A program made the position numbers and the translations under genes. The notes below the pieces were generated by a model that worked only from the letters and a program-made list of their open reading frames with translations, made no database searches and was not told the origin of the DNA. From assembly GCA_026018925.1 (NCBI GenBank), contig JAKSZU010000002.1, positions 55,457,837 through 55,521,836 of the forward strand: 64,000 bases of DNA, given 5' to 3'. The stretch comes from Tupaia tana. Its lineage: Eukaryota > Chordata > Mammalia > Scandentia > Tupaiidae. How positions within the stretch are numbered: position 1 is the stretch's first letter; the number at the start of each line of letters is the position of its first letter. Positions 11,502-24,274 of the stretch are shown here, one piece after another.

Positions 11502-11828
11502 TATATATTTAGACTAATTAAGTTCATTAGCAAGTCAATTATATGGGGGGGGGGGGTCAGGCATAGAAAGCAACCATGGATACCAGAGACAATGTGGAAG
11601 GAGGGTGGGACATGGCAGAGGGTGAGGGATAAGGAATCAAGGATGGCAAAACAAAAACCAAAGTATACAAGACATAAAAAGTGGAAAATTATTTGCTGAA
11701 AACATGTATGTTGATGTGCTTGATTGAGCCAATACACAGTGTATTTTGGATGGAAAATTCATTTGTATGCTGTAATGATGTATAGTGAATTAATGTAAAA
11801 AATAAATAAATTTAAAGAGAAAAAAAAA
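11502..11828 (+). mobile_element. L1-like 3' end, tail B, copy 3
   Basis: It begins near gactaattaagttcattag and ends in aataaatttaaagag plus an A run. A short possible duplication (aagatggt) flanks it. It aligns throughout with the copy at 1919-2365. Confidence 0.75.
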
Positions 11829-11835
11829 AGATGGT

Positions 11836-12137
11836 CAATGTGGCAAGTAGCTGAGAGCTGGAAAGCAGCCAACAAAGAATAACTCAATGAGTCTGGCAGT
11901 GCAAGAAGACCAGAATGCTGCCAACATCCACTTGGGCTTAGAATCAGATCCTTCTCTAGTCGAGCCTCAGATGAGACCTTCAGCCCTGCCTGGTTGACAC
12001 TGATTGTGAGACAATCAAGCAGAAGTATCAGTTAAGTTGTGCCCAAATCCTAACTTACAAAAACTCTGAAATAACAAATGTGTGTTGTTTTAAGCCACTA
12101 TGTTTCTGTTAATTATTGTTACACAGCAATAGATAAC
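11836..12137 (+). mobile_element. MLT1-like MaLR LTR
   Basis: The 3' end reads tgttgttttaagccactatg and then cagcaatagataactaatat, the characteristic terminus of MLT1 LTRs (ERVL-MaLR). The upstream part (gatccttctctagtcgagcc, cagccctgcctggttgacac) fits the same family. Solo and decayed; no internal genes. Confidence 0.65.
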
Positions 12138-12730
12138 TAATATAATCCTCAATTTAATCATCCATTTAATCAGGTCAAGTTTGTTTCTTCCCTCTCTTCC
12201 TTTTTTTTACTCCTATATTTTTCTCACTCTACTCCCACTATTAACAATATTCTCCCTCCTTTTTTCCAGATTCTTTCCCTTCCTCAAAGCCAGATAAAAT
12301 CGACTCTTTCTTATCTGATCCCTCATAGTGTTAAACTAAACTATCAAGCCCTTTAAGACCTAGAACCTTGTCTATTTTGTTATAATATCACTATATAGGG
12401 ACAGTGGGATTTGCTTTTTAAAACCTAAAGGAATAATCCAATGTCATGCATATAACAGAAACTAAAAAATTGTTATCTATAAATTAATAAAGGGAAAACA
12501 TATTACAGTTCCAATTTGTATTGATAAAAAAGTATAATAATACATAATTTTTAAATGGAAATATTTAGTTACTGTTAGAAATAAGTATTAATAGCCACTC
12601 AAACAAAATATATACTGTAGGAATGATCCACATATTAAAATGGGTTTTAAGTACTCCATTCTTAGGGGTATAAATAAATAATCAGTGGTAGTAACTCTTA
12701 GCAAATGAATGGAAAAAAGAAAAAAAACTA
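12138..12730. other. No recognisable feature
   Basis: AT-rich, no supported gene or repeat. Confidence 0.45.
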
Positions 12731-12733
12731 TAG

Positions 12734-13016
12734 ATACCAGCAGATGGCATAATGGTTGCATCGCTGGACTCCCACATATTCGAGTGCAGTTCTAGTCCCA
12801 GACCCAACAATTTAAAACACAGTGGGCATGTGTGCATGTGTGCCTGAAATCCTGAGAGGAGAATGGAGGAGAAGGGACTATGGCATGGCCATTGCCTCAG
12901 GGGGATACGGGCGGTGAGTTCTTGCTTTCTGTCTCTCTATTTTTCTCTGTCTCTTTAGTGAGTGCATGAGCCCTATAGCAAAAATCTTTCTCTCAAAAAA
13001 AAAAAAAAAACAATAA
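12734..13016 (+). mobile_element. tRNA SINE, intermediate age
   Basis: Head ataccagcagatggcataat, then gcatcgctggactcccacat, with a mutated B box (agttctagtcc). Body and tail are complete. Approximate duplication aaaaaaactatag (left) and aaaaaaactttag (right). Confidence 0.88.
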
Positions 13017-13030
13017 AAAAAAAACTTTAG

Positions 13031-14016
13031 AAATAACACTTCTTGTTTTGCTTATTATTGTTTTCCTTTTGGAAATAAGTATCTGTTTTCAAAACTGGCA
13101 TACTTTTAAGAAGTTAAAATATACTGCAAATCTCTGGAAATTATCTTCAGAAAAAAGAGAATTGTGTGTTTTAAAGATGGAGTATATTTTGAATAATTCA
13201 TTCATAAATACATAAGACTACTTAATTTAAGTCTCAAAAAATTAACTCTCATTAAATTACTCATGGTAGTGGAAAAAAATAAGCAAATGCTAAAATGGTG
13301 AGATTTAAAATAATCCCACTGATATTATTTGCAAGGTTCAGAGTGTCCTCACCCAGGGCCAGATTGGGTCCCCTTTTCTTTGACCAGGGCTCTAAAACAC
13401 GTACTGGCATGTTGCACTGTGGGAGGTAGAATGATTCACCCAAGGATGCTCTTTTTCATACAAATATATTACAACAGTGCTCTGAGTCTCAGACCAATGG
13501 CCTTGGGCAGATTGGAAGAGTAAAGGCTTTGTCTGTATTCACAATATACAATGCTTATTCTAAAGAGCAGTTGACACCAGATAAGGTCAAGGACAGAGGA
13601 TCTTTGCTCGTTCCAGTTGAAAAAGAATTATAGATAACCATTCATTTTTACTTTGTTTATGGAAAACCAAAATGAATTTGCCTCAGAAGAGCTAACGTGG
13701 ACAATTCTCTAAACAGAAAAAGGATATTTTGCAATTCTAGTCTTTTACCCTACTCCTTCCCAGCATTGTTTCTCTTTGCATTTTATCACACATCAGTAAT
13801 ATAAGGCACAATGGAAGGAAGAGTAGAAAGTATGTGTGTACGTGTGTGTGCGTTTCCAAATGCATACATGCCACAAGCATACGTACCTATAAAGGAGTTG
13901 GGACTGAGAGAGAATAAAAAAGGAAAAGTAAAATAAATTCTGCACACCACCAATGGCTAAAGCCCACTCTCCCATTTACTACCACCGTCCTCATCATTTA
14001 CATATACATAACTATA
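13031..14016. other. No supported gene
   Basis: Two overlapping small frames on opposite strands at 13261-13523 have no recognisable domain. Otherwise unremarkable AT-rich sequence. Confidence 0.45.
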
Positions 14017-14017
14017 T

Positions 14018-14430
14018 ATTTTTATTTTATTACAATTATTTTTTATACATTCAATCGCTATACATCATTTAGCTTGTGTAGAGAATTTACCCAACATAAA
14101 ATACATCTCAGTCCAGTCCAGTTGAGAATACTATACACGGCATCCTCAGCAGGTAATAAAACATTTCTATGCCCCATAAAGATCTCGCTTCTCTATTTTT
14201 CTTCACTAATTACCTTCCCTACATTATTCCCCTCTCCTTCCACACTGTCTCCAGTGTCCATAACTATTTTCAAGCTTGTATGTCCTCCAATCTTTCAGTC
14301 TACCATAGAGTGCCAACCCAAATGTCCATGAACAGATGAATGGATTGAAAAAGTGTGACACATACACTCCATGGAAATCTATTCAGCCATAAAAATAACT
14401 TCATTTATTTTATAAACAACATGGGAGCAT
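14018..14430 (-). mobile_element. L1 with internal inversion (twin-priming type)
   Basis: 14018-14312 is tail A on the minus strand (ttatacattcaatcgctata, agtccagttgagaatacta, ccacactgtctccagtgtcc). At about 14313 it switches to plus-strand ORF2 end sequence (caacccaaatgtccatgaac, agatgaatggattgaaaaag). The order suits an L1 inserted on the minus strand with its 5' portion inverted. Confidence 0.75.
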
Positions 14431-14468
14431 GTTTTAAAGCTTTGGCTATCTTATTAATAGAGTAAAAG

Positions 14469-14495
14469 ATTTTTTTAAAGAATTACTTAATTTAC

Positions 14496-14526
<31 letters not shown>

Positions 14527-14660
14527 TTTAATTTGACCAGAAAGAGACACACACAGAGAGAGAGGGAAAGTGAGAAAGCAAGCCACCAAGCCCGGGATTC
14601 TAACCATGGTCTACCATGTGGGAGCCTAGTGCTTTAACCACCACACCACTTGTCAGCCCC
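14469..14660 (-). mobile_element. Short-type tRNA SINE (internal deletion)
   Basis: Long ATT-repeat tail, then gaccagaaagagac, gagaaagcaagccaccaagc, and a reverse B box (attctaaccatgg). The central CCCC/GGGG hairpin and CA-rich block are absent. Flanked by agtaaaag on both sides (14461-14468 and 14661-14668). Confidence 0.85.
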
Positions 14661-14668
14661 AGTAAAAG

Positions 14669-16270
14669 TCATTTTTAAAAAGTTATTTATAACCTTAAAG
14701 CTCTCATACCAGTAAAAGCACGTGCAATGTTCTTTTTGAATTTTAAAAAGACATGGAAATTAACAATTAGGGAAAAAGGAGCTCAAAATTATAGCAAACA
14801 TGAAAAGTGCCCTTCACCTTGTGGTTATTAGCTCATCTCTACTGTCACAGGTCATTAGGTAGCAAAGCCATTAGCGGTAGCAGGGGGATCTGAATGGTGA
14901 TGTGCTGTAGCCTGTGGCTATTAGGAAACCCAATGGAGACTGGACTTTTCTTAGATGAAGTAACCTTAGAAGATTCTAGAGATGACATGTCATCAACCCA
15001 AGAGAAAAACAAAACACATCATCACAAATATTTTTGTTTTCCCCTGGCTAACTATATCTCCTTCCTCATTTGTCATGTGGGTGAAAATAAGAGTTTAAAG
15101 AAAATTGAGTTTGGTGGGATGTTAACTCTTAAAAAAACAAATAAACCAACAAACAAAACCAAGTTGTGGGAGTATTGGCGGTGACCCAGATTACAAAGAA
15201 AACTTTTAAATGGTCATAAATTAAATAACGTCACATAAGTATTTAGTTTCCTTAATACTTAATGGACAGAAGTCATGTCTGCAATTAATCATTTCCACCT
15301 ATATATGGCCAGAGTAAACCTAGACTGCTCAGCTTCTAAATATCTTGCCACTTTTTTTTCTTTCCTGAGGAAGTTGAGAGAATTTGGCTGGAACCAGTAC
15401 TTTCCTAATTAATTTGCTTTTAGATGCACATTAATTTTCAATCACTTATCTAGCATAAAATGCAGCAAATTTCTTACCTGTTTTGAACTTAACCACGAAG
15501 GGCCAAAGAAGTAGAGAAATGTTAAGTGAAAGATTTGTAAAACACAAACTAATGACAAATAGTTGTGATAATGGGCATACTATTGGGTCATAAGAAAAGC
15601 ATGACACATTTTTGCATAGAAAAATACAAAAAAAATATGTCATGACTTTTCCAACAACCCAGTAATTATAATCATTATACATTGAAATCTTGTGAAAATT
15701 ACATTATACCTCCACAATTACGTACAATTATTATGCCAATTAAAAAATAATGCAATACTCTCCTAAACAGAATTTTTTTAAAAAAAGCTAGTATAAGCTC
15801 CATTTTGCTAGACAAGGGGGGAAAATGCAGCAAGGCAGCCTTCCCCAGAGCATAATATGCCTTGGAGACTGAAGCTAAGCCAGCGATTCTTCTCAGCAGG
15901 GCAGCCTTTGGGTAAAATTCCAGAGTATTCAGTTTCAGCTCGGGAAGCCATTAACAATAGGATCCCCTTTAGTTGAGAACAAATGATTTGCAAACCAGCT
16001 ATCACTTTCTCCATTGTGGACAAGAAGCTAAGTCAAAAATAGTGATATGCTTTTCTTTTCATTTTCTCACCATCACAATATAAAGAAATGCCGAAGAACT
16101 TTTACTCCAAGTATGGGGCTGTCAGCCAAACAGCAAAACAGTAGAGGCTCTAGAGCTTTAGCCTCAAAACCTTTTCTATAGTCTATTCTCAAACAATGTC
16201 TTCAAATTCTTTTCATCCTGCTCTGTCCTCCAAACCAACCCCACATATAAACATACTCCAAGTCTGCCCT
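14669..16270. other. No supported gene
   Basis: Short frames at 14894-15184 (+), 15446-15682 (-) and 15808-16023 (-) show no recognisable domains. Confidence 0.45.
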
Positions 16271-16274
16271 TGAA

Positions 16275-16385
16275 TATTTATATATATATATATTTATATA
16301 TGTGTTATTTATAGATATAAAATACATTTATGTATATATTATTTATATATTTTATATATTTGTTTTATATATATATAAATACTGA
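16275..16385. repeat. AT-rich low-complexity tract (TATA-type)
   Basis: Interrupted TA and ATTTATAT repeats. Confidence 0.85.
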
Positions 16386-16939
16386 GATTTTCTAAGTTGA
16401 TGGCTGAGAAACATTGAGTTATCCCTCCACGGCTCTTTGTATTGTGCCAGACCCAAAGCCACACACTAAAAAGGTTAATAGTCCACCAGTGGAGTATCAA
16501 CATCCAGCCACACAGCTTAACCTAGGTCTTAGAAGAGGAAGGACAGAAAGCAGTTCCTTTTTAATTTTATGAACTGGTACCATGTTTTATACCAAACCAG
16601 TCCTGGCAGAGCCTTGAAGTCTTGCCTTAATTTAACAAAAGCAGGAGAATCATCCAATCAAATTATTGAAAGCGATTGCTTTCCATTACCTGGTAATGTA
16701 ACAAGTTTACAGAATTTGAAGACCATAATCTATGTCCAAGGGAACCACAAAGTTTTGATTTTAAAAAACTTAGAGTAGCATTAAACTGAACTATTTTGGC
16801 CTGAAACAGCCACTGTATTGTCACACTTAGGTTCATAACACAACCTTCTGTTTTCTTAGCTACTCACGAAGTTACCAATCACAGTAGCCACACTTCAATC
16901 AGGGACAGAAAGTCCCTCCTTTATATCCCCGTGCCCTGG
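16386..16939. other. No recognisable feature
   Basis: Unique-looking sequence; the frame at 16569-16778 has no recognisable domain. Confidence 0.4.
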
Positions 16940-17165
16940 TATTTCAGAGAGACATATCCCACATGGCCAACCATGGAGTCTTGACCCCATCTTAGCCCAC
17001 AGGGTCACATGTGCATGCATGCCCCAAATCCCAACAGAATGGAGAAATGGCAGAGAAGGGACTGTAGCATGACTACGCCCTATTTGGAGGGCACTTTCTG
17101 CTTCTTCCTCTCTTTGTCTCTCTGTCTCTGGTAAGCATATATGCTCTCAGGCATATAAAACAAAA
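16940..17165 (+). mobile_element. Older tRNA SINE with decayed head
   Basis: acatatcccacatggccaac, a GTGCATGCATG block, gagaagggactgtagcatga and a CT tail ending in AT-rich DNA. Confidence 0.75.
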
Positions 17166-17244
17166 GAAATACAAGTAAACAACGTTAGCTTTTTTTCCCA
17201 CAGTCGTAGTTTTGCTCCTCATTAGCTATATAATCATTTTTTCC

Positions 17245-17494
17245 TCATGTTTATGCCACAGGGTGCATGTATTTGCCAGAGAGAGACAATAAGAGGGCAA
17301 GTAAGAACTCATTCCCCAGTGGGGATGGCCACTTCACAATCCCATTCCTTTACTCTCCTCTTGGGATCTTGGGCAGGCACGCATGCATGCACAGGCACCC
17401 AACATGATTTTCAAGCTGCCAGGTCCAGGATTCAAACCTCACCCAGCCATATGGAAGTCCAAAGCCTTAACCATCATACCACCCACTGGCCCCA
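17245..17494 (-). mobile_element. Older tRNA SINE
   Basis: Reverse copy: cagggtgcatgtatttgcca, cagtggggatggccacttca, then ggattcaaacct (B box, reversed) and a terminus like cccactggcccc. The frame at 17247-17720 is this SINE plus flank, not a gene. Confidence 0.85.
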
Positions 17495-17499
17495 GCTAT

Positions 17500-18116
17500 A
17501 TAATCTCTTAAAAGTAATTGCTTTTTACTTTTTTTTCTTTATTCATGATAGAGTATATATGTGTGCACTGGCTGCTTTTCTAGGTCTGCTGCATAGTTGG
17601 GAAACTGCTGCCTTGGAATTTCCCTTCACCACTCTCCTGTGGTGGCCCTCCTGTTTCTACAATGCTGAATGTTTATCTTTCTTGGTTTCTTTCTTATTTT
17701 TGATGACACATATTCCTTAGTAGCTTTCTCAGAAAGAGTGACTGAGAAGACAGTTTTGATAACTGCTACTCATCCGTTAATATACCTTTTCATAATTTGG
17801 ATACCCAGCAAACAACTTTATCTCTCAGGCCCCCCTATGTCCAAGTAAGACCATGCAACTTCTCCAGAGCAGAAATGTGAGCAGAATTTATGCCTTACAC
17901 TCCAGCTGGGACCTCAAAGAAGCAAGTGGAACTTCTCCATCTTTACTTCCTTATGCTGACTAGATGTCACACCTAAGCCTACTTTGGAAGGCATGTATTA
18001 TAGCTGGTGGACCTTCCATCAGGCTGAATTCCTGGGCAAAGTGTCTGAGAGCCAACATAGTGTTGCATAAGTGAGAATCAACTTCTGTTGTCTGAGTAGG
18101 TGGGAAGTCCTAGGTT
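17500..18116. other. No supported gene
   Basis: Unique-looking sequence. ttattcatgatagagtata resembles the left end of another SINE-like element at 34575, but the rest does not follow. Confidence 0.4.
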
Positions 18117-18132
18117 AAAAATCCTCTGAATT

Positions 18133-18392
18133 TTTTTTTTGAGAGGTTTTAGCTATAGGGTGCGTGCGCTCACCAGACAGACAGAGAGAGACGAAGAGAC
18201 AGAAAGCGAGAAATCACCCCCCAGGGGGGATGGCCACGCCACAATCCCTTCTCCTCCATTCTCCTCTCAGGATCTTGGGCACACACGCACATGCACCCAG
18301 CATGAGTTTTAAGCCACCGGGTCCAGGACGTGAACTGTGGTCGACTACATGGGAGTCCAGCAATATAGCCATTACGCTAACTGCTGGTCCCT
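18133..18392 (-). mobile_element. Young tRNA SINE with TSD
   Basis: Near full length. The duplication aaaatcctctgaattt occurs at 18117-18132 and 18395-18410. Confidence 0.95.
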
Positions 18393-18755
18393 GAAAAATC
18401 CTCTGAATTTTAAAAGTATTTTTCCCTGATATTTTCTGTTTCACTTTCCAATACAAATTATCCTGCTATTTCTGATGCTCCTCATCTATTTTCTTACTGC
18501 TTTTTGTTTGCATGCATTCTCACTCTCTGCTTTTAATTTTGCCTCATAATTTTGGGGGACAATTTTGCAATAGCTTAGGGTGGGCTTTGGTGTGTGTCTC
18601 TTTGCTTTGACTGGGTAGCGAGCCCTTTCAACCTGTAGACTCAGGTTTTAAGGGAATTTTTTTTCACATTGTCACTTTGAAAATAACTACTGCCTTTTTC
18701 TCCTGTCTTTCCTGGCCTCTAAATGTGAGATATCCTCAATTAATAACATAAATAT

Positions 18756-18912
18756 GGGGGCTTTAGGTGCCACGGTGGTTAAAGTACTGGACTCCCACAC
18801 TATCGACGGCGATTTGAGTCCTGGATTTGGTGGCTTGCTTTCTCTCTTTCTCTCTCTCTCTCTCGCTCTCTTGCTTGCTCATGAACACATGTGCCCTATA
18901 ACATTAAAAAAT
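18756..18912 (+). mobile_element. Short-type tRNA SINE (internal deletion)
   Basis: The head (ccacggtggttaaagtactg, gatttgagtcctgg) runs directly into ggtggcttgctttctctc, skipping the central hairpin region. The tail retains catgtgccctataacatt. Confidence 0.85.
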
Positions 18913-19168
18913 CATCATAATAGATAAAATTAAATAAAGAATTCTTTGAAAAGAATCAAAAATATAAATTTGGTTTATTATTTATCTCTTTTTCCTTTAA
19001 TTCTGTTTTCTATGAAGTTGCCAGACTTACATTCTAAACTTCCATTAATTTTTTTATGATTATATTTTCTATATCTAAGAGTAGTTTTCTGTTTTCTAAT
19101 TGGTTTATATTCCATCCTGTTCTTTCATGCATACTTTGTTCTAGTTTCTTTAAAAGTTTCCTTATTAA

Positions 19169-19427
19169 GGGACCAGCAGTTAGTGTAATGGCTATGTAGC
19201 TGGACTCCCACGTAGTCGACCGTGGTTCAAGTCCTGGACCCGGTGGCTTAAACTCACGCCGGGCGCATGTGCGTGTATGCCCAAGAACCCGAGAGGAGAA
19301 CAGAGGAGAAGGGACTGTGGCGTGGCCATCCCTCCTGGGGGGTGATTTCTCGCTTTCTGTCTCTCTGTCTCTCTCTGTCTGTCTGGTGAGCGCACGCGCC
19401 CTATAGCAAAAACCCCTCCAAAAAAAA
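19169..19427 (+). mobile_element. Young tRNA SINE with TSD
   Basis: Full-length copy with near-consensus A and B boxes. The duplication ttccttattaa occurs at 19158-19168 and 19428-19438. Confidence 0.95.
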
Positions 19428-19438
19428 TTCCTTATTAA

Positions 19439-20105
19439 ATGCATTTCTGTGGAATTTCTAAGCTTATAATCATATCAAAATTAACCTCCTCTCATTAAAT
19501 CATTTTGCATATTACTTTATCTTGTTTTCTAATTTGTCCTCTGCTTATCTCTCAATATGATGTGATAGATTCAGGATCAGGGGATGTTCGTGTGAGTAGC
19601 TGTCATTTATAATTTATTCTCCTGCTATTAAAATATTAACACACAACAGCCTATCATGCTGACTTAGGATTTTACGGAATGTAGCTATCTGGCCTAATCT
19701 TTAGAAAAAGATCTCAAAAATGTTTTTATTTATGATAGAAATGTCCTCAAAAGGTCATCCTTTTGTAAATATGTATTGATAGGTAACACACTAGACAATA
19801 ATAATAATATTTGAATGTAATATATTAAGAAGAAAAAATAGTATGCAAGCAATGCTAAAAATAGAAAGGAAAAGGAAATAATATGTCACTTCCTAGTCAT
19901 AGATGTAATGTTAGATGCTACTAAAAAGTGTTCAACTCTCTTGGAGAGCTTTTTGCCTTACTTATTTTAAGCACAATTTTAAAGTAGCATTTCTATGATT
20001 ACAAAAACAGGACATGTTTATTGTAGAAACCTAAGAAATGTAGAGTTATAGAAAAGACCAAAGGAAGAAGTGCAAATTATCTACAACTATTCAGAGAAAT
20101 AAGCC
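19439..20105. other. No recognisable feature
   Basis: AT-rich sequence with no supported gene. Confidence 0.4.
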
Positions 20106-20400
20106 TTATTGTCATTTTATTTTTTATAACCGTTCTATCTTTACATGTATAGTGTGTATCTGGGACAGAGTTTAGAACGGTGTGACCTAATTTTTTTATC
20201 AATACATAACTAATACTTTTCATGTTATTAAAATATTATTTTAAGACATAGTAGCCAAGCATATGATAGAATTATAACCTATTTAATCAATCTCCCATTA
20301 TGGATACGTAGGTACTTTCCAATTTTTCACTATCAATACCACAATGAAAAGAATGACCTGGTACATGAATCATTTCTCATTCCACAGTTATCTACAATGG
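20106..20400 (-). mobile_element. Possible ancient L1M fragment
   Basis: ctttccaatttttcactatc followed by aataccacaatgaaaagaat resembles the reverse strand of old L1 3' sequence. Low certainty. Confidence 0.35.
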
Positions 20401-20439
20401 AATTGGTCATGCACAAGGAATTAATATTTTTAAAACTTC

Positions 20440-21439
20440 TGGTAGGAGGCCAGACAGAGGCACAACGTTAAAATGAGATATTCTTCAAAACAGACCCACA
20501 TGGAAAAGTTGCTCCCCGAGTATACCAGGCCCTTGTGCCCCTGTGATCCAAACTGGATGAAGGCTGGGGTGTGGATTGCAGGCATCAAGATTCTATTAGG
20601 AGCTGTCTCTCTGTATCTCTCTCTCTGTCTCACTCATGGAATAAAGAAACATCAATGAAAAACAAACAAATGAAACCTCTGATTCATCTTGCCATGTTGT
20701 CCTCCAGCATGACAGTATCAATTTTACACCATCACCAAAAATCTGTTAAGGAAACTGCCTAAACATCTACTAAAATACTCATTTGATGGGGAGAAATCTA
20801 TCCTCTGCACTGCCTTCACACATGATACATTTCTGTCAGCCAATATGAAATTAAAATGTGCAAAGCTTAAATAATAAAGTATCACATCATTAGGGGTTGC
20901 ATAAATGCAAAAAATATAAAATTCCTAATTACATTTTGTTCTTTTAAACATTCCTCTTACTAGTATGTATTTTCTTTGTAATTTCTTTTACAAATGTACA
21001 CTGACTTGGACAACTTGGCTTAAGTCTAACAAGCGACTAATTCAAACTAAATACTGAACATGCTTTCAAAATGCCAAATGATTTCCATCTTTGTCTGCAT
21101 TATCTCAGTCTCGAGCTATATACTTATCATTAGTATAAGTAATATTATTTATTCATTTCCACTCACTTTTTAAAAATAGCAAAAGCAAAACATGATAAGA
21201 CATTCAAATACTTTCATAGACACATTACTGTATTGACAACGATAGAAAATGCTGCTGAAATTGAAACACAGGCAGATAAGCACCAACCTGCCACATTTTA
21301 AAATATTCTTGATCAGGTAAATGTTCACATTAAGTACGATAAAGGTGGTTTAGTGATGCATAAAAGTATGAGATATGCTTAATCCAATCTATAAAACCTG
21401 TGTTATTTCATTGATACTTTATTTCCCATTCCTCTGATT
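20440..21439. other. No supported gene
   Basis: Overlapping frames at 20430-20762 on both strands have no recognisable domain. gtctctctgtatctctctct at 20607 resembles a SINE CT block, but no head or tail is visible. Confidence 0.4.
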
Positions 21440-22440
21440 TCTAGGAGCATTGAGCATGTTTCTGTAACTCTTTTAGCCATTTGTGAATTTCCAGTTTATG
21501 TCCTTTGTCTATGTTATATTGGGATGTGCATAATTTGCTTATAGAATTATAAATGTTATTTACATATGCAGAATATAAAAACTGTCATAGTTGATTTGAA
21601 TAAAACAATTGGTCATATGTCTTTAGGTTTTATGTTGTGTGTGTGTTTTGAAACTATCATCTTAATTATTTTGTATGTAGTCAAGTATTTCAATGCTTTA
21701 AGATTTTTTTATCTGCTTTATTAATTTAAAAGATAAACGCTACTTGATTAAACTCTATTTTGTTCATGTTCTTTGTTGTAGGAGGGGAAATGAATGGTTC
21801 TTTGTGTTTATTAAAGTAATCTGACTCCAGTTGATTTTATGGCTTGGTTTAAGGTAAGGCTCTAACTTTCTTCTGTTCCAAATTGTAACCAATTTTTCCA
21901 GCATAATTTTTGACTAATCTTCTTTTCTTCTGGACTAAGATGCAATTTTATTTTTATAGTAAGTTTTAATATACATTCTAGCCTGTTTATAAGCTTTCTA
22001 CTCTAAAATTGCTACTCTTTTGAATGTCCTGTTTAGTTTTTTGTATATGTACCACAATTGAAATTATTTTCACTTTTTAATATATTTTCATAACTCACAA
22101 TCCAAATTTTCCTCCCTTATTATTGTGTTTTGTAATTTTCCTAAGTAGGTTGTTTTTCATATAAACTTTTGAATCATTTTCCTGAGTTAAGAAAGCAAAA
22201 CAAAACAAAAAACTTCGCTCTTGGATTGTTACTAGAAGTTCATTCAAACTATGAAATCATTTGGGAAACTTTATATATTTGTAATACTGAATTTTTCCCA
22301 TCTAAGATGATGCTATTAATAGAAGTCTCCATTAACTTATGTTACTGAGGAACATGTAGTTTTCCTCATAAAGCTTCTGTATAGGTTTAATCAATATACT
22401 TTCTATGTTTGTTGTTTTGGGGAATTTTGTTCCATTTTAG
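21440..22440 (-). mobile_element. Ancient L1M fragment
   Basis: Reverse-strand L1M features in the expected order: tagccatttgtgaatttcca, agtcctttgtc-like sequence, tggcttggtttaaggtaagg, ccaatttttccagcataatt. Very diverged. Confidence 0.55.
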
Positions 22441-22883
22441 AATAACCAAACGTTCCACTTTACCAAGGACTGTGAGATGCCTGGGACATTGTACTGTCCA
22501 TGCTAAAACCAGTATTGTCCCAGGTGATTGTCCTATCTGTTACTATGGTACATAAAAAAATTAATTACATATATGTATATTTATTATGCTTCCATACATT
22601 TAACTCTATTTTTTTCAATACAATGCCAGTTAAATTTGAGATTTCTAGATGGTTAGAGTTGTCTAGTTAGTGATTATTCTAATATCTACAGCTGCATTTT
22701 ATCTCACCTGCTGTCAATATATCCAGGATAAATGGTAATAGTGACTATGGTATATTTTTTGATTATTGACTTGATAGGCTAATTCATCAAGTTATAGAAA
22801 TATGGAAAAAGAAATATTCCCTTCTATTCTTCATTTGAGAGTTTGTAGTGATTGCTATTTCTGTTTTTAAGTAAAACATATCA
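22441..22883. other. No recognisable feature
   Basis: The block at 22460-22550 (catgctaaaaccagtattgt, cccaggtgattgtcc) may be an old DNA-transposon relic, but I cannot assign it. Confidence 0.35.
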
Positions 22884-22892
22884 ACTTTTCTT

Positions 22893-23170
22893 TTTCTTTT
22901 TCTTTCTTTTTTTTTTTTTTTTGAGAGGTTTTCGCTATAGGGCATGTGCGCTCGCCACACACAGAGACACATGGAGACAGAAAGCGAGAAATCACCCCCC
23001 AGGGGGGATGGCCACGCCACAATCCCTTCTCCTCCATTCTCCTCTCGGGATCTTGGGCACGCACGCACACGCGCCCGGCGTGAGTTCTAAGCCACCGGGT
23101 CCAGGATGTGAACCGCGGTCAACTACATGGGAGTCCAGCGACATAGTCATTATGCTAACTGCTGGTTCCC
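22893..23170 (-). mobile_element. Young tRNA SINE
   Basis: Near full length with a T/C tail at 22885-22922. Duplication acttttctt occurs at 22884-22892 and 23174-23182. Confidence 0.93.
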
Positions 23171-23182
23171 TCTACTTTTCTT

Positions 23183-23690
23183 AATCAATATTTGAAGATT
23201 TCAATTTCAGTGACCTCATCAGAGAAATATGAAGGAGAAGGAAGGAAAATACTACACTGAACATTATAGAAGAATTAATTGGGGACTTTTCTAAACTAGA
23301 CCACAGTCTTACATGCATGAGATTCTGTTCAGTTTCCCCCTCTTTCTTTCCTAAAATAGGAGGGGTGGTATGGATTACTTTTGTTATAGAATCAACAACA
23401 GTATGGTCTAGTTTTCTAATAAAGTATGTTATCTCCCAGAATAACAAAATTCAGTTGGAAAAGAAAAGTTTGGCAACCACTGAATAGCAAACACTATATA
23501 TATATATATTTTTTTCCTTTTACCTACAGATGTAATAAAAATCTATTCATAGAATTTCTCATTTAAGCCTTTTTTGAACTGTTGGACTGTACCATCTTTC
23601 TTCTCCTAAAACCATACCGGATGTAAGTTGCAGGACTTTAGATATCTCTTTATAAATTAGGTATTTTTTAGGTTTCTAATCCACTTGAGG
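23183..23690. other. No recognisable feature
   Basis: Includes a short (TA)n at 23496-23510. No supported gene. Confidence 0.4.
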
Positions 23691-23955
23691 GAAGATTTTC
23701 ATATGGACGTCATCACAGAAACTATAGCAGAAACTGAAAAATTGGAAGGTATAAAAACATGGAGACCAACTGTGGATACTATTGAATAGAGACAGTGTGG
23801 GAGGGCAAGGATGATGGGGGGCCAGAGGGAGGGAATCAAGGAGAAAAGGAAGGAAAACATTTAATGGACACACACACACAAAGCAAAACATTGAACTGAC
23901 ATAAAAAATTAAAAATCTAATGAAAAATACAGAACAGAGATGTGAAAATGAATGT
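23691..23955 (+). mobile_element. L1 3' end fragment
   Basis: gagacagtgtgggagggc, ggaatcaaggagaaaagg and atttaatggacacacac align in order with the tail A/B core. The end is AT-rich. Confidence 0.6.
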
Positions 23956-24274
23956 ACTTATAGATACAAAGGAGTTACTAACTCTTTAACTCCGGTAACA
24001 TCTCACTAACTCTGTTTCAGTAAAGCTTATCTATTCAGTTCTTACTTGCAATTATTACATTTTAGTTTTCAAATTTTCTTATAGATTATTTCTATTTTCT
24101 AATTCTCTGCTGAAATTCTCCTTTTTGTTTCTTTTAATAATTTAATCATATACCTGATAATAAATATCCAAGCCTGATCATTCTGGTATCTGGATTGCCT
24201 AAGGGTCTGATTTTATTGTCTGTTTTAACTATTTTTTTCTCTTGGTTTTTGGTCAACATAGCCAGGTACTTTCT

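Noticed and set aside
17247..17720. 157-codon frame as a gene
   Set aside because: Its first half is a reverse-strand SINE and the rest is an unsupported hydrophobic read-through.
18164..18394. Recurring open frames with a common peptide pattern (RQRETERQKARNHPPGG type), also at 45286, 29978, 19192 and 44276
   Set aside because: They are translations of the young SINE body in one frame; repetition comes from the SINE, not a gene family.
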